A stretch of 64,000 nt of DNA from Grifola frondosa (Eukaryota > Basidiomycota > Agaricomycetes > Polyporales > Grifolaceae): contig LUGG01000035.1 in assembly GCA_001683735.1 (NCBI GenBank), positions 1 through 64,000 of the forward strand, in the 5' to 3' direction. The notes beneath the pieces are model-generated. The model saw nothing but the letters and a program-made list of their open reading frames with translations, searched no databases and was not told where the DNA came from. Positions 1 to 11,469 of this stretch are shown here, piece after piece (position 1 is the stretch's first letter; each line of letters begins with the position of its first letter). The position numbers and the translations under genes are program-made.

Positions 1-17
1 GTATGAGAACTACTCAC

Positions 18-343
18 CATGAGTTTGTGGATATCGCTTCTGGTGTAAGGTCTGGTGAATACCTGCGGGAACTCGGGAGTTTGACAATGTGCAAAAAGGA
101 AGTCGACCTCTTCAACACGGTGAGAAATCACTCTGATTCCTATTGATCGCACGCACACCACGTTAGGAAGCATGCTATGTTCAAGTGTCTGATTGTACCT
201 TGGAAGCGACAAACACCCGGGTCCTTGGCATTCTTCTTGTAAGTACAAACAAAGCACTTTGATAGACGGCGCCATCTCGCAGCTTGGCTTTTCTCCTGGC
301 AGAATTCTTTCTGAAGTGTCTTTCGGGATGCTGTTCTAACCAT
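18..343 (-). CDS. 5' part of an unrecognised cysteine-motif protein, running off the left edge
   Basis: Two exons are visible on the minus strand: 343-199 and 139-18, joined by a GT-AG intron (198-140). The reading frame is continuous for 89 codons and stops at a second donor (GTGAG, 17-13), so the gene continues beyond the window. The protein starts MVRTAS and carries a short cysteine cluster (CFVC, then GVCRF about ten residues on) followed by GIRVISHRVEEVDF. A Cys-x2-Cys pattern followed by CRFxGIR recurs in basidiomycete proteins of unknown role, but I cannot name the family. The start is the first ATG of the open frame. Function is unknown, and the exon join is inferred from frame and splice consensus only. 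Confidence 0.45.
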
Positions 344-1189
344 ACTAGAACAGAATCTGATTGGAGGTGTACCTACACGGCCAACGGTTCGATTAATTTA
401 TGACAAAATCGGGTAACCCAGAATTAATACCCAAAAATCTATTTTATAAGTATAATGAACCATGTCCATATCTAGATATTTTGAGTCCCAACGGGTACCG
501 GTAGCACCAGACTTCAAGCTTCAAAGCTTCACCACCCCTGCCCGTATACGCCGGTCCTTCTTCACTAGGCGCCACACACTGGAGTCACACACTTATCATG
601 CCGCGCTCCACTGCAGTCACAAATTGCGCTGTGTTTTGCACACGATCCTTTTGGGAATCGCATACGAATCTTCTCGGAATCCTGTCACACGATTCAGTGT
701 CACGGCTTCAGTATAATCAATATGTATTCACCGAAAAAATTCCTAATGAGATCATTACTTTTTCCCAAAATGTTTCCTAAATATGATTAATGATAATATG
801 TGAATATTATTTTGAATGTTTTTCGTGACATATTTATAATATATAATCAAAATATAATCATTTATAACATAAGAGTCACATGATAAACATACTTACAATG
901 TTACCAGCATGTAATTTGCGAAAACATAATAGTTATATTGAAAAGAAATTTCAAGACCTGATTGAAAATGTTCTCGATCAGAACAATTTGGAGACATCAG
1001 GGTCACATACAAACTATTATTAATAAATATATTGTAAATGATATCATAATATCACCACTGATATCAATCTGGACTTATTCAATCTAAGTTCCCTATATTC
1101 TCACGATGTTTTCAGCGGAAACATCGGAAGTTCCCCTCAGTGTATGCGCGTGGGTTCAATTTAAAGGTCTCTTTCCGATGCACCGTGAC
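344..1189. other. AT-rich intergenic stretch
   Basis: No coding signal is recognised here. The part from about 770 to 1080 is strongly AT-rich, with many TATAAT-like words. Small open frames are short and lack splice or family signals. Confidence 0.5.
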
Positions 1190-1582
1190 GCCGTCAATGA
1201 TATGTCGAGATTTCTGTGTTGCAACTTGATGTACATCAGTGTCAGTTGGCTCAAAAAAGCCACTGTTCTTGCTCGTCAAAGTCATCCAGTCCGGTGTATC
1301 TCCCATGGACTAAATTACAAGTCAAGCTCGATACTTTGATATCATGATGAACTACAATGTATCCAGCCACTGTGATGAAGCATATGGTTGATTACCCACG
1401 GAGGAGAGCACTTTAAAGATCAAATGGGACTCGAGCGACTATCTGTCTTGACGGCACTGCATTCAGATCATATGTCCTACTTATCTCCTATTGGATTCTC
1501 CGTGAGTACCTTTTATTGATTCGACCTTCTGCCGTTGCTGTCGGTAATACCCCCTCCCCTCGCAGTCAGTATTTTCTACACC

Positions 1583-3406
1583 ATGGTTAACTGGCACGAC
1601 CCGCTCATCGTTCAGCAAGACCTTAGTATGTTTGCTTATTCCCTAATATGCGTCGCTGACATCTGCTTCAAGTGTCTGATGTTGTGTTAGCTCAAATTGT
1701 CGACGCAGTGTTTGTGTAAGACACACCGCTGTCACTCCCGAAAATTGGTTGCTCATTATGCGTCAGCTGGGAATTCGTTACGACTCTACATTTTGATTGG
1801 AAGTTGCTCTCTGCCGGAAGGGAAGAGTGGCGATGGCCCACTCTTGTGAGTATTGCTCGTGTTCAGAAATGGTCCACTGACCCAGTTCGTCAAGCTCTAT
1901 TTTCTTAGTCGACTCACAGCGTTCATATTTGCAATCTTTCAATTTGTCACCTTCAATTTGAAGTCCGAATTCGACTGCAATGTGAGATAGCTTGTCCGCA
2001 ATTTATTTTTGCTTGATGTATGAACATATATTGTGTACAGGCTCTCATACACACGCTTGTGGTGATTACGATTCCAATATCTCGCTGCATTGAAGTGAAC
2101 CTATGTTCAGGTCTTCGCGTATTTTCCGATGGGCTTCTCATCCATCCTCATTGGTCTTCGTATGCACGTCGACACTTCTACAGCATCATGGCTATGCATC
2201 TAACGCTGCATCACTAGCATCGCAATATTCAACCGCAAGATGTTGGTAGTGATCTTCGTAACCGCAGCCGTTCTCACCAATATAGCGTTGCTTCTCTATG
2301 GTAAGCAAGCCCTTTACCAATGCTCCGAGCACTTCGAGTTTACGAAAACTCGGTGCATTCCAGGAATAATTGAGGTGAGCAACCGTGCATTATTCCTTCC
2401 GCACCTCCGTGCTCAATCTATTGCGCACAGCATGGTGAATCGTTCTGGGATCCCGAGACAATGTCGTGCGTGTTCGTGGGCACCGACAAGAACAGACTGA
2501 ATATTGTGGTTACGTTTGTATCGGACGTCCTGATGCTCATCGTTATGGTAATTGGAATCTGGCGCATACGAGGGAACGGGAGCCTTTGGAGACTGGTCTA
2601 TCGTCAAGTAAGCCTCTTAGCAATACATGCACACTTAAAGCTAATTACTTTAAATGGTATCTAGGGTGTCCTCTGGCTGTTCATCGCTGTTCTTGCCTAC
2701 GTCCCACCCGTTGTGCGTTCCATCGTGTTCACATACCAAATAATCATTTCGCTCAATCCCTTTGAGTTTTGTAGGTCCTGCTCTCCTTGAACCTGAATGG
2801 TGAGCTCTATTTTCTGTCTTATTCGCTCAAATTAATTAGTCAGCGACTTTTTGAAGATAACATGAATTTGGTACGATATCGATCCTTTCAGCATTCATAA
2901 TACATTCATTATAGCTGACACGATTTGCGCACAGTTATTCCAATCACCACTAAGTGCGTCATATACTGCTCTGGTTCTTATTTAATGTTCCGGTTCTTAT
3001 TTAATATCCATATAGCTATTGCAATGTGGGACATCATCATTTTCTGTAACAGGTAGTTTACTCATGAGCATAACTAGGACGATATGCGCGACGCGAATGC
3101 ATAGAGGCTTGTACGAGTATATCCATCCAGACCATGTGTAAGCACCTACAGCTCCTCGAGACTTGATGTTACTCCATGCTTACAATTGTTGCAGCATGAT
3201 CAATATCGTCCAGCCACTGAACAGTCCGTCCAGCACATCCACCCCTCGCAGAAGTACTAGCGACAAATTTGCACCTGTGATCCACGGGTAAGTGTTAAAT
3301 GCACTATATACCGAACGCCGTATTTCTGACGAGTTACTCCCACAGAGCTCGCGTCGTGGAAAGCGATAATATGAAGAAGGCCGGTTCGATCTGTATCGAT
3401 GTGTAA
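1583..3406 (+). CDS. Multi-pass membrane protein, Agaricomycete family of unknown role, copy 1 of 4
   Basis: The gene has 17 small exons, all in frame: 1583-1625, 1673-1714, 1767-1845, 1895-1981, 2041-2061, 2111-2163, 2218-2300, 2364-2374, 2431-2607, 2665-2712, 2775-2799, 2857-2870, 2935-2953, 3016-3025, 3077-3137, 3195-3287 and 3346-3406. The start MVNWHDPL is shared with copy 2. Hallmarks are WEFVTTLHFDWK, a first long helix after WRWPTL, NRKMLVVIFVTAAV, WDPETMSC in an extracellular-type loop, GSLWRLVYRQ, and the tail ATRMHRGLYEY. Several hydrophobic stretches suggest about seven transmembrane helices. I recall the family as widespread in Agaricomycetes and functionally uncharacterised. Intron 6 would need a GC donor (2164). 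Exons of 10-25 nt are unusual. No disabling change was seen. Confidence 0.7.
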
Positions 3407-3734
3407 TCGTACCTCCGGTTTTGTTGTTGCCCTTGTTACGGTTTGCCCAAGATCGGGAGACCGGTACGGCATTCCCGACAGGCTGCGGTGCAGACTGCTA
3501 GTTGTATAGCGTTGTAGGAGTGGTTATTATGCTTTTCTATGTAAATCTCATCTTGACGTGAGCGCTTGCCCTCCCTCGTTACTGCGGCAAATACGAACTC
3601 TGATGTTCTTCCACCTGGCCTGGCTAGCAAGCCCAGGCGGATGCGATGGATTTTTTTTTTCACACTCATCTACCTGCTATGCGGCCCCGTTGACGCTCTG
3701 CCTCAGAGGTATGAGTTCGCGCCTATGCTCTCCT

Positions 3735-5030
3735 TTCTCATTCTGGATCTCGCCTTCTATCCTCGCTCCTGCTATTTTTCGCTCGCAAGGGAAATAAAAA
3801 TACCTATCCACTCCGTGGCGAAATTTGCAAATGCAACCGTCCTCACCGAGCACTACCCCCTAGCCTTCACACACAACACCACTCATGGTCCAGATTCCTC
3901 TCATCTTCCACATCGAACACTTGAAGCAGGCTACTCAAGTACTCATTGGTTATAGATCAACATAAGTACATCCCGAATCTCAGCCGGATATCTAACCTTC
4001 ACACCATGCATAGATGGTTTCGTACCCGTGATTTCACTGTGTTCCGCCAGCTCAACTGCCGACATGCTCCGAACAGCCGTGCCCTGCAGAACCGCTACAT
4101 CAGGAAAAACCCATCCGCAAGGTAGCCGCCACTGCCAACTCTCGAGCCGAGCTAGCATCGATAGCAATACCGCAATACTCCCTAGCACATCCTAGGCTAG
4201 GTAGCGCTGCGGTGCCTCTAAGTTGTTCACGGGAGCCTCGGTTGAGTTGAACTCATAGTCCTTAGATACTGCAGTCCCTCAGTATGCCATTCTAGGCTAG
4301 CTAGCACAATGAAGTTAATTACATTAATGTCAAGAGATCAGAATAGTACAAGATCCTCATGTCGTAGCTACAGATTGATACTGATCTAGCACATTTCCGG
4401 AATCCATGAATGTCCCATTTTCTGCAAATGCTCAACTTCGTGCTATGATAGGTTTGTGCCGCCTGAAGCAGGCCCTCTCGGAGTGGTAGTGGTAGTGTGA
4501 GTGGGAGTCGGTTGAACATGGCGAGCAGATCTGGTGTACTGAGTGGTAAGGAGCATAGAAATTAATAAGAGCATTTCGCGAGAGCGACGGGGGACGGGAA
4601 GGGAAGGTGAAAGAAAAGGTGAGTGTCAGGCGCGGTGTGCCCGCCACTGCTCCCCGTATTTGTTAAGCGCTTCAAGATGGCCCGTGCGTAGTGCTTCTAT
4701 ACGATCGTCACCCGCTGTCAATGTACACTAATGTTTGGATTTTTCGCTCTCCTGATTTTGCCTTCAACTTCATTCATCTCTCGCTTTCACCATTATAAAT
4801 CATCATAGAGCACGCATCTGCATGTGAAGTCCCTTGTAGGTGACGCTTCTGTCCATGGCGTGTCGCGCTGGCTATCCGGAGTCTACTGAGTTCCTGGGAC
4901 AAGTGCGTACATGCGCGCTGCTCTTTGAATTTCGACGGCTGACTATTTTCGCGCAGTTCTACCCGTGGACTTGAGTGCGTGGTAATGGATTTCGTTGTCA
5001 TGTTGCCGCTAACTCGTTTTATTCAGTGCA
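3735..5030. other. Intergenic, no gene recognised
   Basis: The segment holds the patch shared with copy B (3950-4110) and then DNA unique to copy A. Short open frames on both strands show no family signature. CTAGGCTAGGTAGC-like words recur near 4188-4210 and 4290-4305, which may be transposon debris. Confidence 0.4.
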
Positions 5031-5780
5031 TCGACCGCTCTGGAATTCGTGCAGGCTCTGCGCATTGCCATTGACGTTATGAAATTATCGACCATCGTGG
5101 CCATCTAGCAGGCCGGAACGTCGCTCTAGGAGCATTTCGACAAGGTCTGTGTGATCTACGAGGGTAAAATGGTGTACTTCGGCCCCGTCAACCGCGCACG
5201 GCAGTACTTCGTCAACACCAGCCAACCGACAAACCACCGCCGACTTCCTCGTAGCCGGTACGCGCTACTCTCCCTTCTGCTCCTGCTCGTTTTATGACCC
5301 ATTTTACAGTGACGGATCTGTACGCGCACATCACGTGCTCGGGCTTCGAGGCGCATGCGCCGCGCACGGCGCTCGAGTTCGCAGAGTACTTCAAGCGGTC
5401 GGACGTTGTGCCGCTGAACTGCGAGGACATGGCCACATATACGGAGGCGTTCGTGGGGAAGCCGGTGCGCGCACACGAGTTCAAGAAGAGCGCGAAGGCA
5501 GAGCGCGCGAAGCACTCGAACAAGAAGAGTCCGGTCATCGTGTCGATCCCCATGCAGGCGCGCATGCTCATGGACTGCTGCGCAGGTCATCCAGCTCGCG
5601 TATGTGTTCTTGTGCTTTGGATGTCGCGTGTGCGTGCTTATGGAGGGGTCTGTGCAGGTCGTTCGCTGTGCAGGCTACCATTATGGGCACTGCTTCTTGC
5701 GGCTCCCCGAACAGCTCTCGAACAGCTCTCTGGTTCAGGGGGCCTGGCAGCCACCTTCAAGAGCCTGGTGCCCACACGGT
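5031..5780 (+). pseudogene. PDR-type ABC transporter fragment (dead)
   Basis: The translation reads TALEFVQALRIA, then KLSTIVAI-stop-QAG, then a second stop before EHFDKVCVIYEGKMVYFGP. That is the region after the first nucleotide-binding domain of a pleiotropic-drug-resistance exporter. An intron is still visible (ADFLVA, donor near 5254, acceptor TACAG near 5309), followed by CSGFEAHAPRTALEFAEYF and IPMQARML. Beyond about 5590 the expected membrane helix is readable only across frame changes. Only about 200 of some 1400-1500 family residues remain, with two in-frame TAG codons, so it cannot make a transporter. It lies in DNA absent from the sister duplication, so it probably arrived by insertion. 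Confidence 0.8.
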
Positions 5781-6017
5781 CTGACTGATAGTGAGAATGA
5801 CGGCGACGATGATGGCGACAAGTAGGATTTTTTTATTTAATTACTAGCATGGAGCCGTTGCAAATATGATCAATTTCTTGGTACTATCGAGTGCAAATTT
5901 GTCCTACCGAAACTCGACAACTAAGACAATATCAGGCTAGAGGCAAATATCTGAGCCAGAACATAAATATATTACTGCTCGATTGAACTCGTAAGTACTA
6001 GATAGGTGAAGGCTCAA

Positions 6018-6079
6018 GATATCAAGTGCTAGGGAGCATGAGCATGAGGATATCGAGCACTAGGGAGCATGAGCACGAG
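6018..6079. repeat. Two-copy tandem repeat, about 31 bp
   Basis: GATATC(A/G)AG(T/C)(G/A)CTAGGGAGC followed by ATGAGCA(T/C)GAG occurs twice head to tail. The surrounding DNA, 5781-6230, contains no recognised gene. Confidence 0.6.
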
Positions 6080-6750
6080 GCAAGCTCGGCTCGGGAGCAG
6101 GGGACTTGTCGATCAAGCTATCGCTGCTCCAGAGCCTAGGTAGCACAAGGGAGCATAGTTCTTTTTTCCTGATGTAGTCCCTTGGGCAGTGCGCGGGGCG
6201 CAGCCCTCCGCGCGCCGCGCTCCTCATGAGCACGCAGGTGCGTCTCCCGTCTGCATCCCACTGTTTTCCTCACGCTCTACAGCGGCTGGACATGAACCAG
6301 GCAAACCGCGATTCGTCATGGTCGTGCATCCTGCACATCGCTATCAACACCGATTTCAAATTTGATCATGCAAGGGTGTCGCCACAACCCTACCCGGCGC
6401 CATACAGTAAGCTGCCTGTGCAAGTCCGTCGTTCTCGCGCCTGAATGTCCTGCGCCCGCGCCGCGTGGTCCAAAGTCCAGCGCTCATCCATCACGCGCCT
6501 ACAAGATGAAAGTGTTCTTAAGGGCCCAAATCAAAGCTGTCACATTCCACGACGTCCGCCGAACCTTGTGCGACGCAAGCTCAAGGCCGCTTCCGCAATT
6601 ATACTCGCCGAGACAACCTATTCGGACAACAAGCAAAGCAGCGATCCGCCAACATGATCACGGAGCTGGGAGGCATAGCTGCTCTCCATTCATCTACTGA
6701 CTCTCTGCAGATCCGACCTATCGATCACCTCTCCTGGAGATGAGGCGGGG

Positions 6751-7805
6751 AGGATAGTGAAGTTTCTGATGTCGGCAGGCCATCGGACGTCTGCATACCC
6801 CAGCACCACATTGGCAAGAGTTTTCCGACGTGCGTGGAGGCTTGAGGATGGCGCCGAAGCTTCGGCAAAAGAGAGGACTAGCTCGTTGGAAGCTTCCTTC
6901 CGGAGGTGGATGTCGACAATCAGCATTGATGTGATGGCATCTTGGACGTTCCATGGGCGTTTATCTGCATCTGTTCCGGCAGACCTGTGTCCAAAGCCTT
7001 GCCACCGCAATGTACCCTTTGCAGTGTGGCAATTAGAGGGATATAGCATCATATAAAGGCATTGCGATACCTCCTCAAGACGTACTCTGACTCCGATCTC
7101 CAATGTCCTCGCCAATCCCTCTGCGCGCGGCTGTTGCTCCGATTCCGGGCCTTCGTATAACGTTGAATGCTTATCAAAAGTCACGGATGATAGATGGGTT
7201 GTTGGAAATATTGCGGTTTTATCGGATTGCGAGGTAAATCAAATAACAGAAGCAAAGTCAGTATGAAGGCGGCTTGCCAGTTCCTCGGAGATGGAACCCA
7301 ACAACCCGATTAGCGCTTCAAAAGTTGGGTTATCAATTTACCATCATGTCTGGAGTAGACGTCGGTACGTGAGCCGGCTGGGGCGTGTCAATCACGGAGC
7401 TCCGTGTCAGTGGGACACGATGCAACTTACAACGTGCAAGTGCTGGAGAACAGTCCTCACGAGTCACTGGGACTCCTTCGCACCACCCATGCACCCAGCT
7501 GCAATCGTCATTCAAATATTCACAGTTGGACAACGAAAAGCAACGTATAGAGCTCGTTAAACCCGAAATGACAAGTTCACGATCAATTGATCACGGCGTT
7601 ACCGGCCCGGTCACAAATTTGCCGTTTGACTCACTTTGCAAAGGACTCTGACCATACTTGAAGCGTTCTTGAAGCTTGTCCCTGTAGCTTGTCGGACTGA
7701 ACCATCGCTGGAGAAGACCAATTGAAGAAGCCTGCATCGGATGCCAGCGTGCGTTTACGATTGATACAAAGGCCCTTCTCCGTTGAGTCGGCGTGTGATA
7801 CAATC
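6751..7805. other. Spacer between duplication copies; one unassigned open frame
   Basis: A 164-codon open frame lies on the minus strand (7184-6690), with another of 99 codons opposite it. Neither shows a motif, splice pattern or helix that I can place. I see no other gene in this stretch. Confidence 0.3.
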
Positions 7806-8184
7806 TGTCAATGATACGTCGAGATTCCTGTTTTGCAACTTGATGTACATCAACGAAGTCCAAGTGAAACATGGACAATGATACTGTGGCTCGAGATAAG
7901 TCCGCTTTAACTACCGCCAGTTCGGAGCATTTCCCATGGACTAAATTAAAACAGTCAAGCTCGGTACATCACGAAAAATCACGATGTATCCAGCCCCTAT
8001 GATGAAGGTAGAACAGCCACGGCGGCTAGCAACTAAAATCAAATGCGGCTCAGGCGACCATGGCTGCGCCCAAGTCCTGTCATGGTCTACAGAGTTTGCT
8101 GCGAATGGCTTTTATTGATTCGACCTTCTCCCGTGCCCGTCGGTAATACCCCCCTCCCCTCGCACTCAATATCCTCAGTACACC

Positions 8185-10000
8185 ATGGTTAACTGGCACG
8201 ACCCGCTCATCCTTCAACAAGACCTTAGTATGTTTGCTTACTCCCTATTATACGTCGCTGACATCTCCTCTAAGTGTCTTACATTGTATTGGCTCAGATT
8301 TGCGATGCAGTGTTTGTGTAAGCCGCACCATTGTTACGTCCGAAGATTGGTTGCTCATTATGCGTCAGCTGGGAGTTGGTTACGACTCTTTATTTCGACT
8401 GGAAGTTGCTCTCTGCCGGAAGGGAAGAGTGGCGATGGCCCACTCTTGTGAGTATTGCTCGTGTTCAGAAATGGTTCACTGACGCAGTCCGTCAAGCTTT
8501 ATTTTCTCAGTCGACTCACGACGTTCGTATTTGCAATCTTTCAATTTGTCACGTACAACCTGAAGTCCGAATTTGACTGTAATGTGAGATTGCACGTCGG
8601 ATCGGTTATTTTTATTTGATACATAATCATATATTGTGTGCAGGCTCTCATACAGACGCTTGTGGTGAGTCACGACTGTGATCTGTAATATCTGACTAAT
8701 GACGTGAACCTATGTTCAGGTCTTCGCGTATTTTCCGATGGGATTCTCATCCGCCCTCATTGGTCTTCGTATGCACGTCGACACATTCTGCAGCATCATG
8801 GCTGTGTAGCTAACGCTGTATTACCAGCGTCGCAATATTCAACCGTAAAGTGTTGGTAGTGATCTTCGTAACCGCGGCCGTTTGCACCAATATAGCGTTG
8901 TTTATCTACGGTAAGCTGATTATCAATTCTGCGAACATTTCAGTTCATGATAACTCGGCGGATTCAAGGCGTAATTGTGGTGAGCATCTGTGTGTTATTG
9001 TTTCGGCATCTTGGTACTTATTCTGTTTTGTGCACAGTTTGGCAACTCATTCTGGGATCCCGAGACAATGTCGTGCGTGGTCACTGGCACGGTGAAGAAC
9101 AGACTGAACATCGTAGTCACATTTACATTGGACGTCATGATGCTCATAGTCATGCTAATCGGCATCTGGCGTGTACGAGGGAGCGGGAGCCTTTGGAGAC
9201 TGGTATATCGTCAAGTAAGCCTCCTAGCGATACATGCGCATTTATGCTAATTACTTTCAAATCGTCTCTAGGGTCTCATTTGGCTATTCATCGCTGTCCT
9301 TGCATATGTCCCACCTATTGTGCGTTCCATCGCGTTCATAAATCAAATAGTCACTTCGCTAATCACTTTGAGTTTCGTAGGTCCTGCTCTCCTTGAATCT
9401 GAATGGTGAGCTCTATTTCTGTCTTATTCGCTCAAATTAACTGTCAATGACTTCTGTGAAGACGACATGAATTTGGTAAGATATCGATCCTTTCAGCATT
9501 CATTGCAATTGACACGGTTTGCGAACAGTTATTCCAATCACCACTAAGTGCGTCATATACTGCCCCGGTTCTTATTTGATATTACAGTTCTTACTTAATG
9601 TCCATATAGCTATTGCAATGTGGGGCATCATCGTTTTCTGTAACAGGTAGTTTACTCATGAGCGTGACTAGGACGATATGCGCGACGCGGATGCATAGAG
9701 GCTTGTACGAACATGCCCATCCAGACCATATGTAAGCACTATAATTCCTTCAAAGTTTGGCGTCACTTCATGCTTACAGTTGTTGCAGCATGATCAATGT
9801 TGTCCAGCCATTGAGCAGTTCGCCCAGTACATCTAATCCTCGCAGAGGCACCGGCAACAATTTGGTGCCTATGGTCCAAATGTGAGTGGGAAATGTGCTA
9901 CTTATCGAATGCCATGTCTCTGACGAGTGGTTTCCACAGAACGCGCGTCGTGGAAAATGATAATGCGAAGAAGTCGGGTTCGATCTGCACTGAAGTGTAG
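8185..10000 (+). CDS. Multi-pass membrane protein, Agaricomycete family of unknown role, copy 2 of 4
   Basis: This is the closest relative of the gene at 1583-3406, with the same exon order and nearly the same exon lengths. The first two exons are each 43 nt and join in frame. Readable landmarks are MVNWHDPLILQQDL, VWELVTTLYFDWK, REEWRWPTL, NLKSEFDCN, NRKVLVVIFVTAAV, WDPETMSC, GSLWRLVYRQ and ATRMHRGLYEH, ending in a polar tail and TAG at 9998-10000. As in copy 1, the intron after GLRI begins with GC (8773), not GT. The two copies differ mainly by substitutions. Both appear to encode full-length, multi-helix membrane proteins. Role unknown. Confidence 0.7.
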
Positions 10001-10538
10001 TCGTACCCGAGTTTGATGTTGCTCTTGTTATGGTCCGCCCCAAATCTGGAGACTCATGTGGTATTCACAGGCAGGCTGTGATACAGACCGCCAGTTCTAT
10101 AGCGTTTTAAGGATGGTCATTATTCCTTCACCTACGCAAATGTCATCTTGACGCGCGCGCTTGTCCAACCTCATTCCTGCAAGGAGTATGGATTTGAATG
10201 CTCTTCTACCTGACCTATGGGCCCAGGCAGATGCGACAACGTGGTGACAATTGTTCACGCAGCTCGAATCTGCCGCTGTGCGGCTCGGTTGGCGTTTTGT
10301 CCCCTTGATCAATGTATAAATTCGCGCCCATGCTCTCAACTGGTGCAGGATATAGCAAGAATGAAAAACGGAACACGATGAAAAGTTCAAAGCAGGTGAT
10401 GGTAGGTCTCTCGTAAGGCATGTAATAATACCCAGCCACTGGCGGCATCAGTAAATACAACCATCCTTACACCTTTCCAGCTGCCGTCGTTGTTTACGTC
10501 TTGACAATGCATAGACCTGTCGCGAGGAGCCGAGCAAG

Positions 10539-10860
10539 ATGGCGCACAAGACGTCGCTTCAAGAACTCCAAGACCTATTCCTCAGCCCCAAGTATGTCCT
10601 ACGGTCTCAAATAACCCCAAGATTTGACCGCCTCGGTCTCAGCTCGAGAGCAGCTGCAGGCTCTCGCAAATCATATCAAAACCGAACCCTCAAATAGTCT
10701 TGCAGACGGCTCCTTTCCTACCCGCACGAGGCCCCTAAACTCATCAAGTATATCAAAAAGAGTCCCGATTATGAATCAACAGAAGTGCATCATGAGTTTT
10801 GACCGGCTAGTCAACCTTCAGCACCATGCATACATGTATTTTTACTCAACTGCTCACTAG
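10539..10860 (+). other. Possible small gene or gene remnant
   Basis: An ATG opens MAHKTSLQELQDLF and is followed by a GT...AG interval (10592-10640) and then REQLQALANHIKTEP. The two pieces look related in composition, but the splice phase does not match, so an intact gene cannot be built. The family is not recognised. Confidence 0.2.
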
Positions 10861-11469
10861 CCCGAACGGCCACGCTCTGCATTACAAACCTCGGGCAGCA
10901 TGGGGACACGGCCGCCCATCACACACCCGCACCGGGTGCGCTTCCCGTCTCACGTTGTAGAGCGGCTAGACACAAACCAGGCGAATTGCGACTCGTCGTG
11001 CTGGCCACACCGATCTAAAGTTCGACCTCCCGAGCCACGCAAGCGTCGCCACAACCCCACCGACGCCATGCAACAAAAAACCGCACTGTGCAAGTTCGTC
11101 GTTTTCTCACTTGAATGGCCCTGCACCGCCCGCATGGTCCACAGCTCAACGCCCACCCACCGCGCGCCGCGCACAGTCTCCAATCCGCAAGTCATCTTCA
11201 AAACCCAATCCAAAGCCGTCACGATTCATCGAAAGAATACAAGGCCGCTTCCGTGCCGAGCCAATCTAGTCATACAACAGGCAAAGCAGCAATCCGCGAC
11301 CAGCTTCAGAATACAGCTGCTCCCCACTCTTCTTGAACTCCCTAATGACCCTCTGCCCACCATCCTCGCAGACCACCCTGGAGATGCCAGAGATGAGTGG
11401 GCACGAAGAGGCGGAAGAGAGACAGAGGTCGCCAGTCCAAGAGCACAAGAGACACGTACGAACGCTCGA

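Larger units (their letters stand above)
1190..6750. repeat. Segmental duplication, copy A (interrupted)
   Basis: About 1190-3735 matches 7806-10335 base for base with scattered changes, covering upstream DNA, the whole 17-exon gene and its 3' flank. Shorter matching patches follow: 3950-4110 with 10790-10900, and 6230-6750 with 10920-11400. Copy A therefore contains roughly 2.1 kb (about 4115-6230) that copy B lacks; that segment carries the dead PDR transporter piece. Start-to-start spacing of the two genes is 6602 bp. I estimate exon identity near 90 percent by eye. Confidence 0.75.
7806..11400. repeat. Segmental duplication, copy B (uninterrupted)
   Basis: This is the partner of 1190-6750. 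It is contiguous and lacks the roughly 2.1-kb insertion carrying the PDR fragment. Matching starts near GATATGTCGAGATT (1198) versus GATACGTCGAGATT (7812) and fades near 11400. Confidence 0.75.

Noticed and set aside
2408..2607. Open frames antisense to the membrane-protein exons
   Set aside because: They are shadows of the conserved plus-strand exon, and nothing in them is shared among the four paralogs.
6690..7184. 164-codon minus-strand open frame
   Set aside because: No motif, no splice context, and an opposing open frame covers part of it; length alone is not enough.
10539..10860. Intact small gene starting MAHKTSLQELQDLF
   Set aside because: The only plausible intron leaves the two parts out of phase; kept only as a low-confidence remnant.
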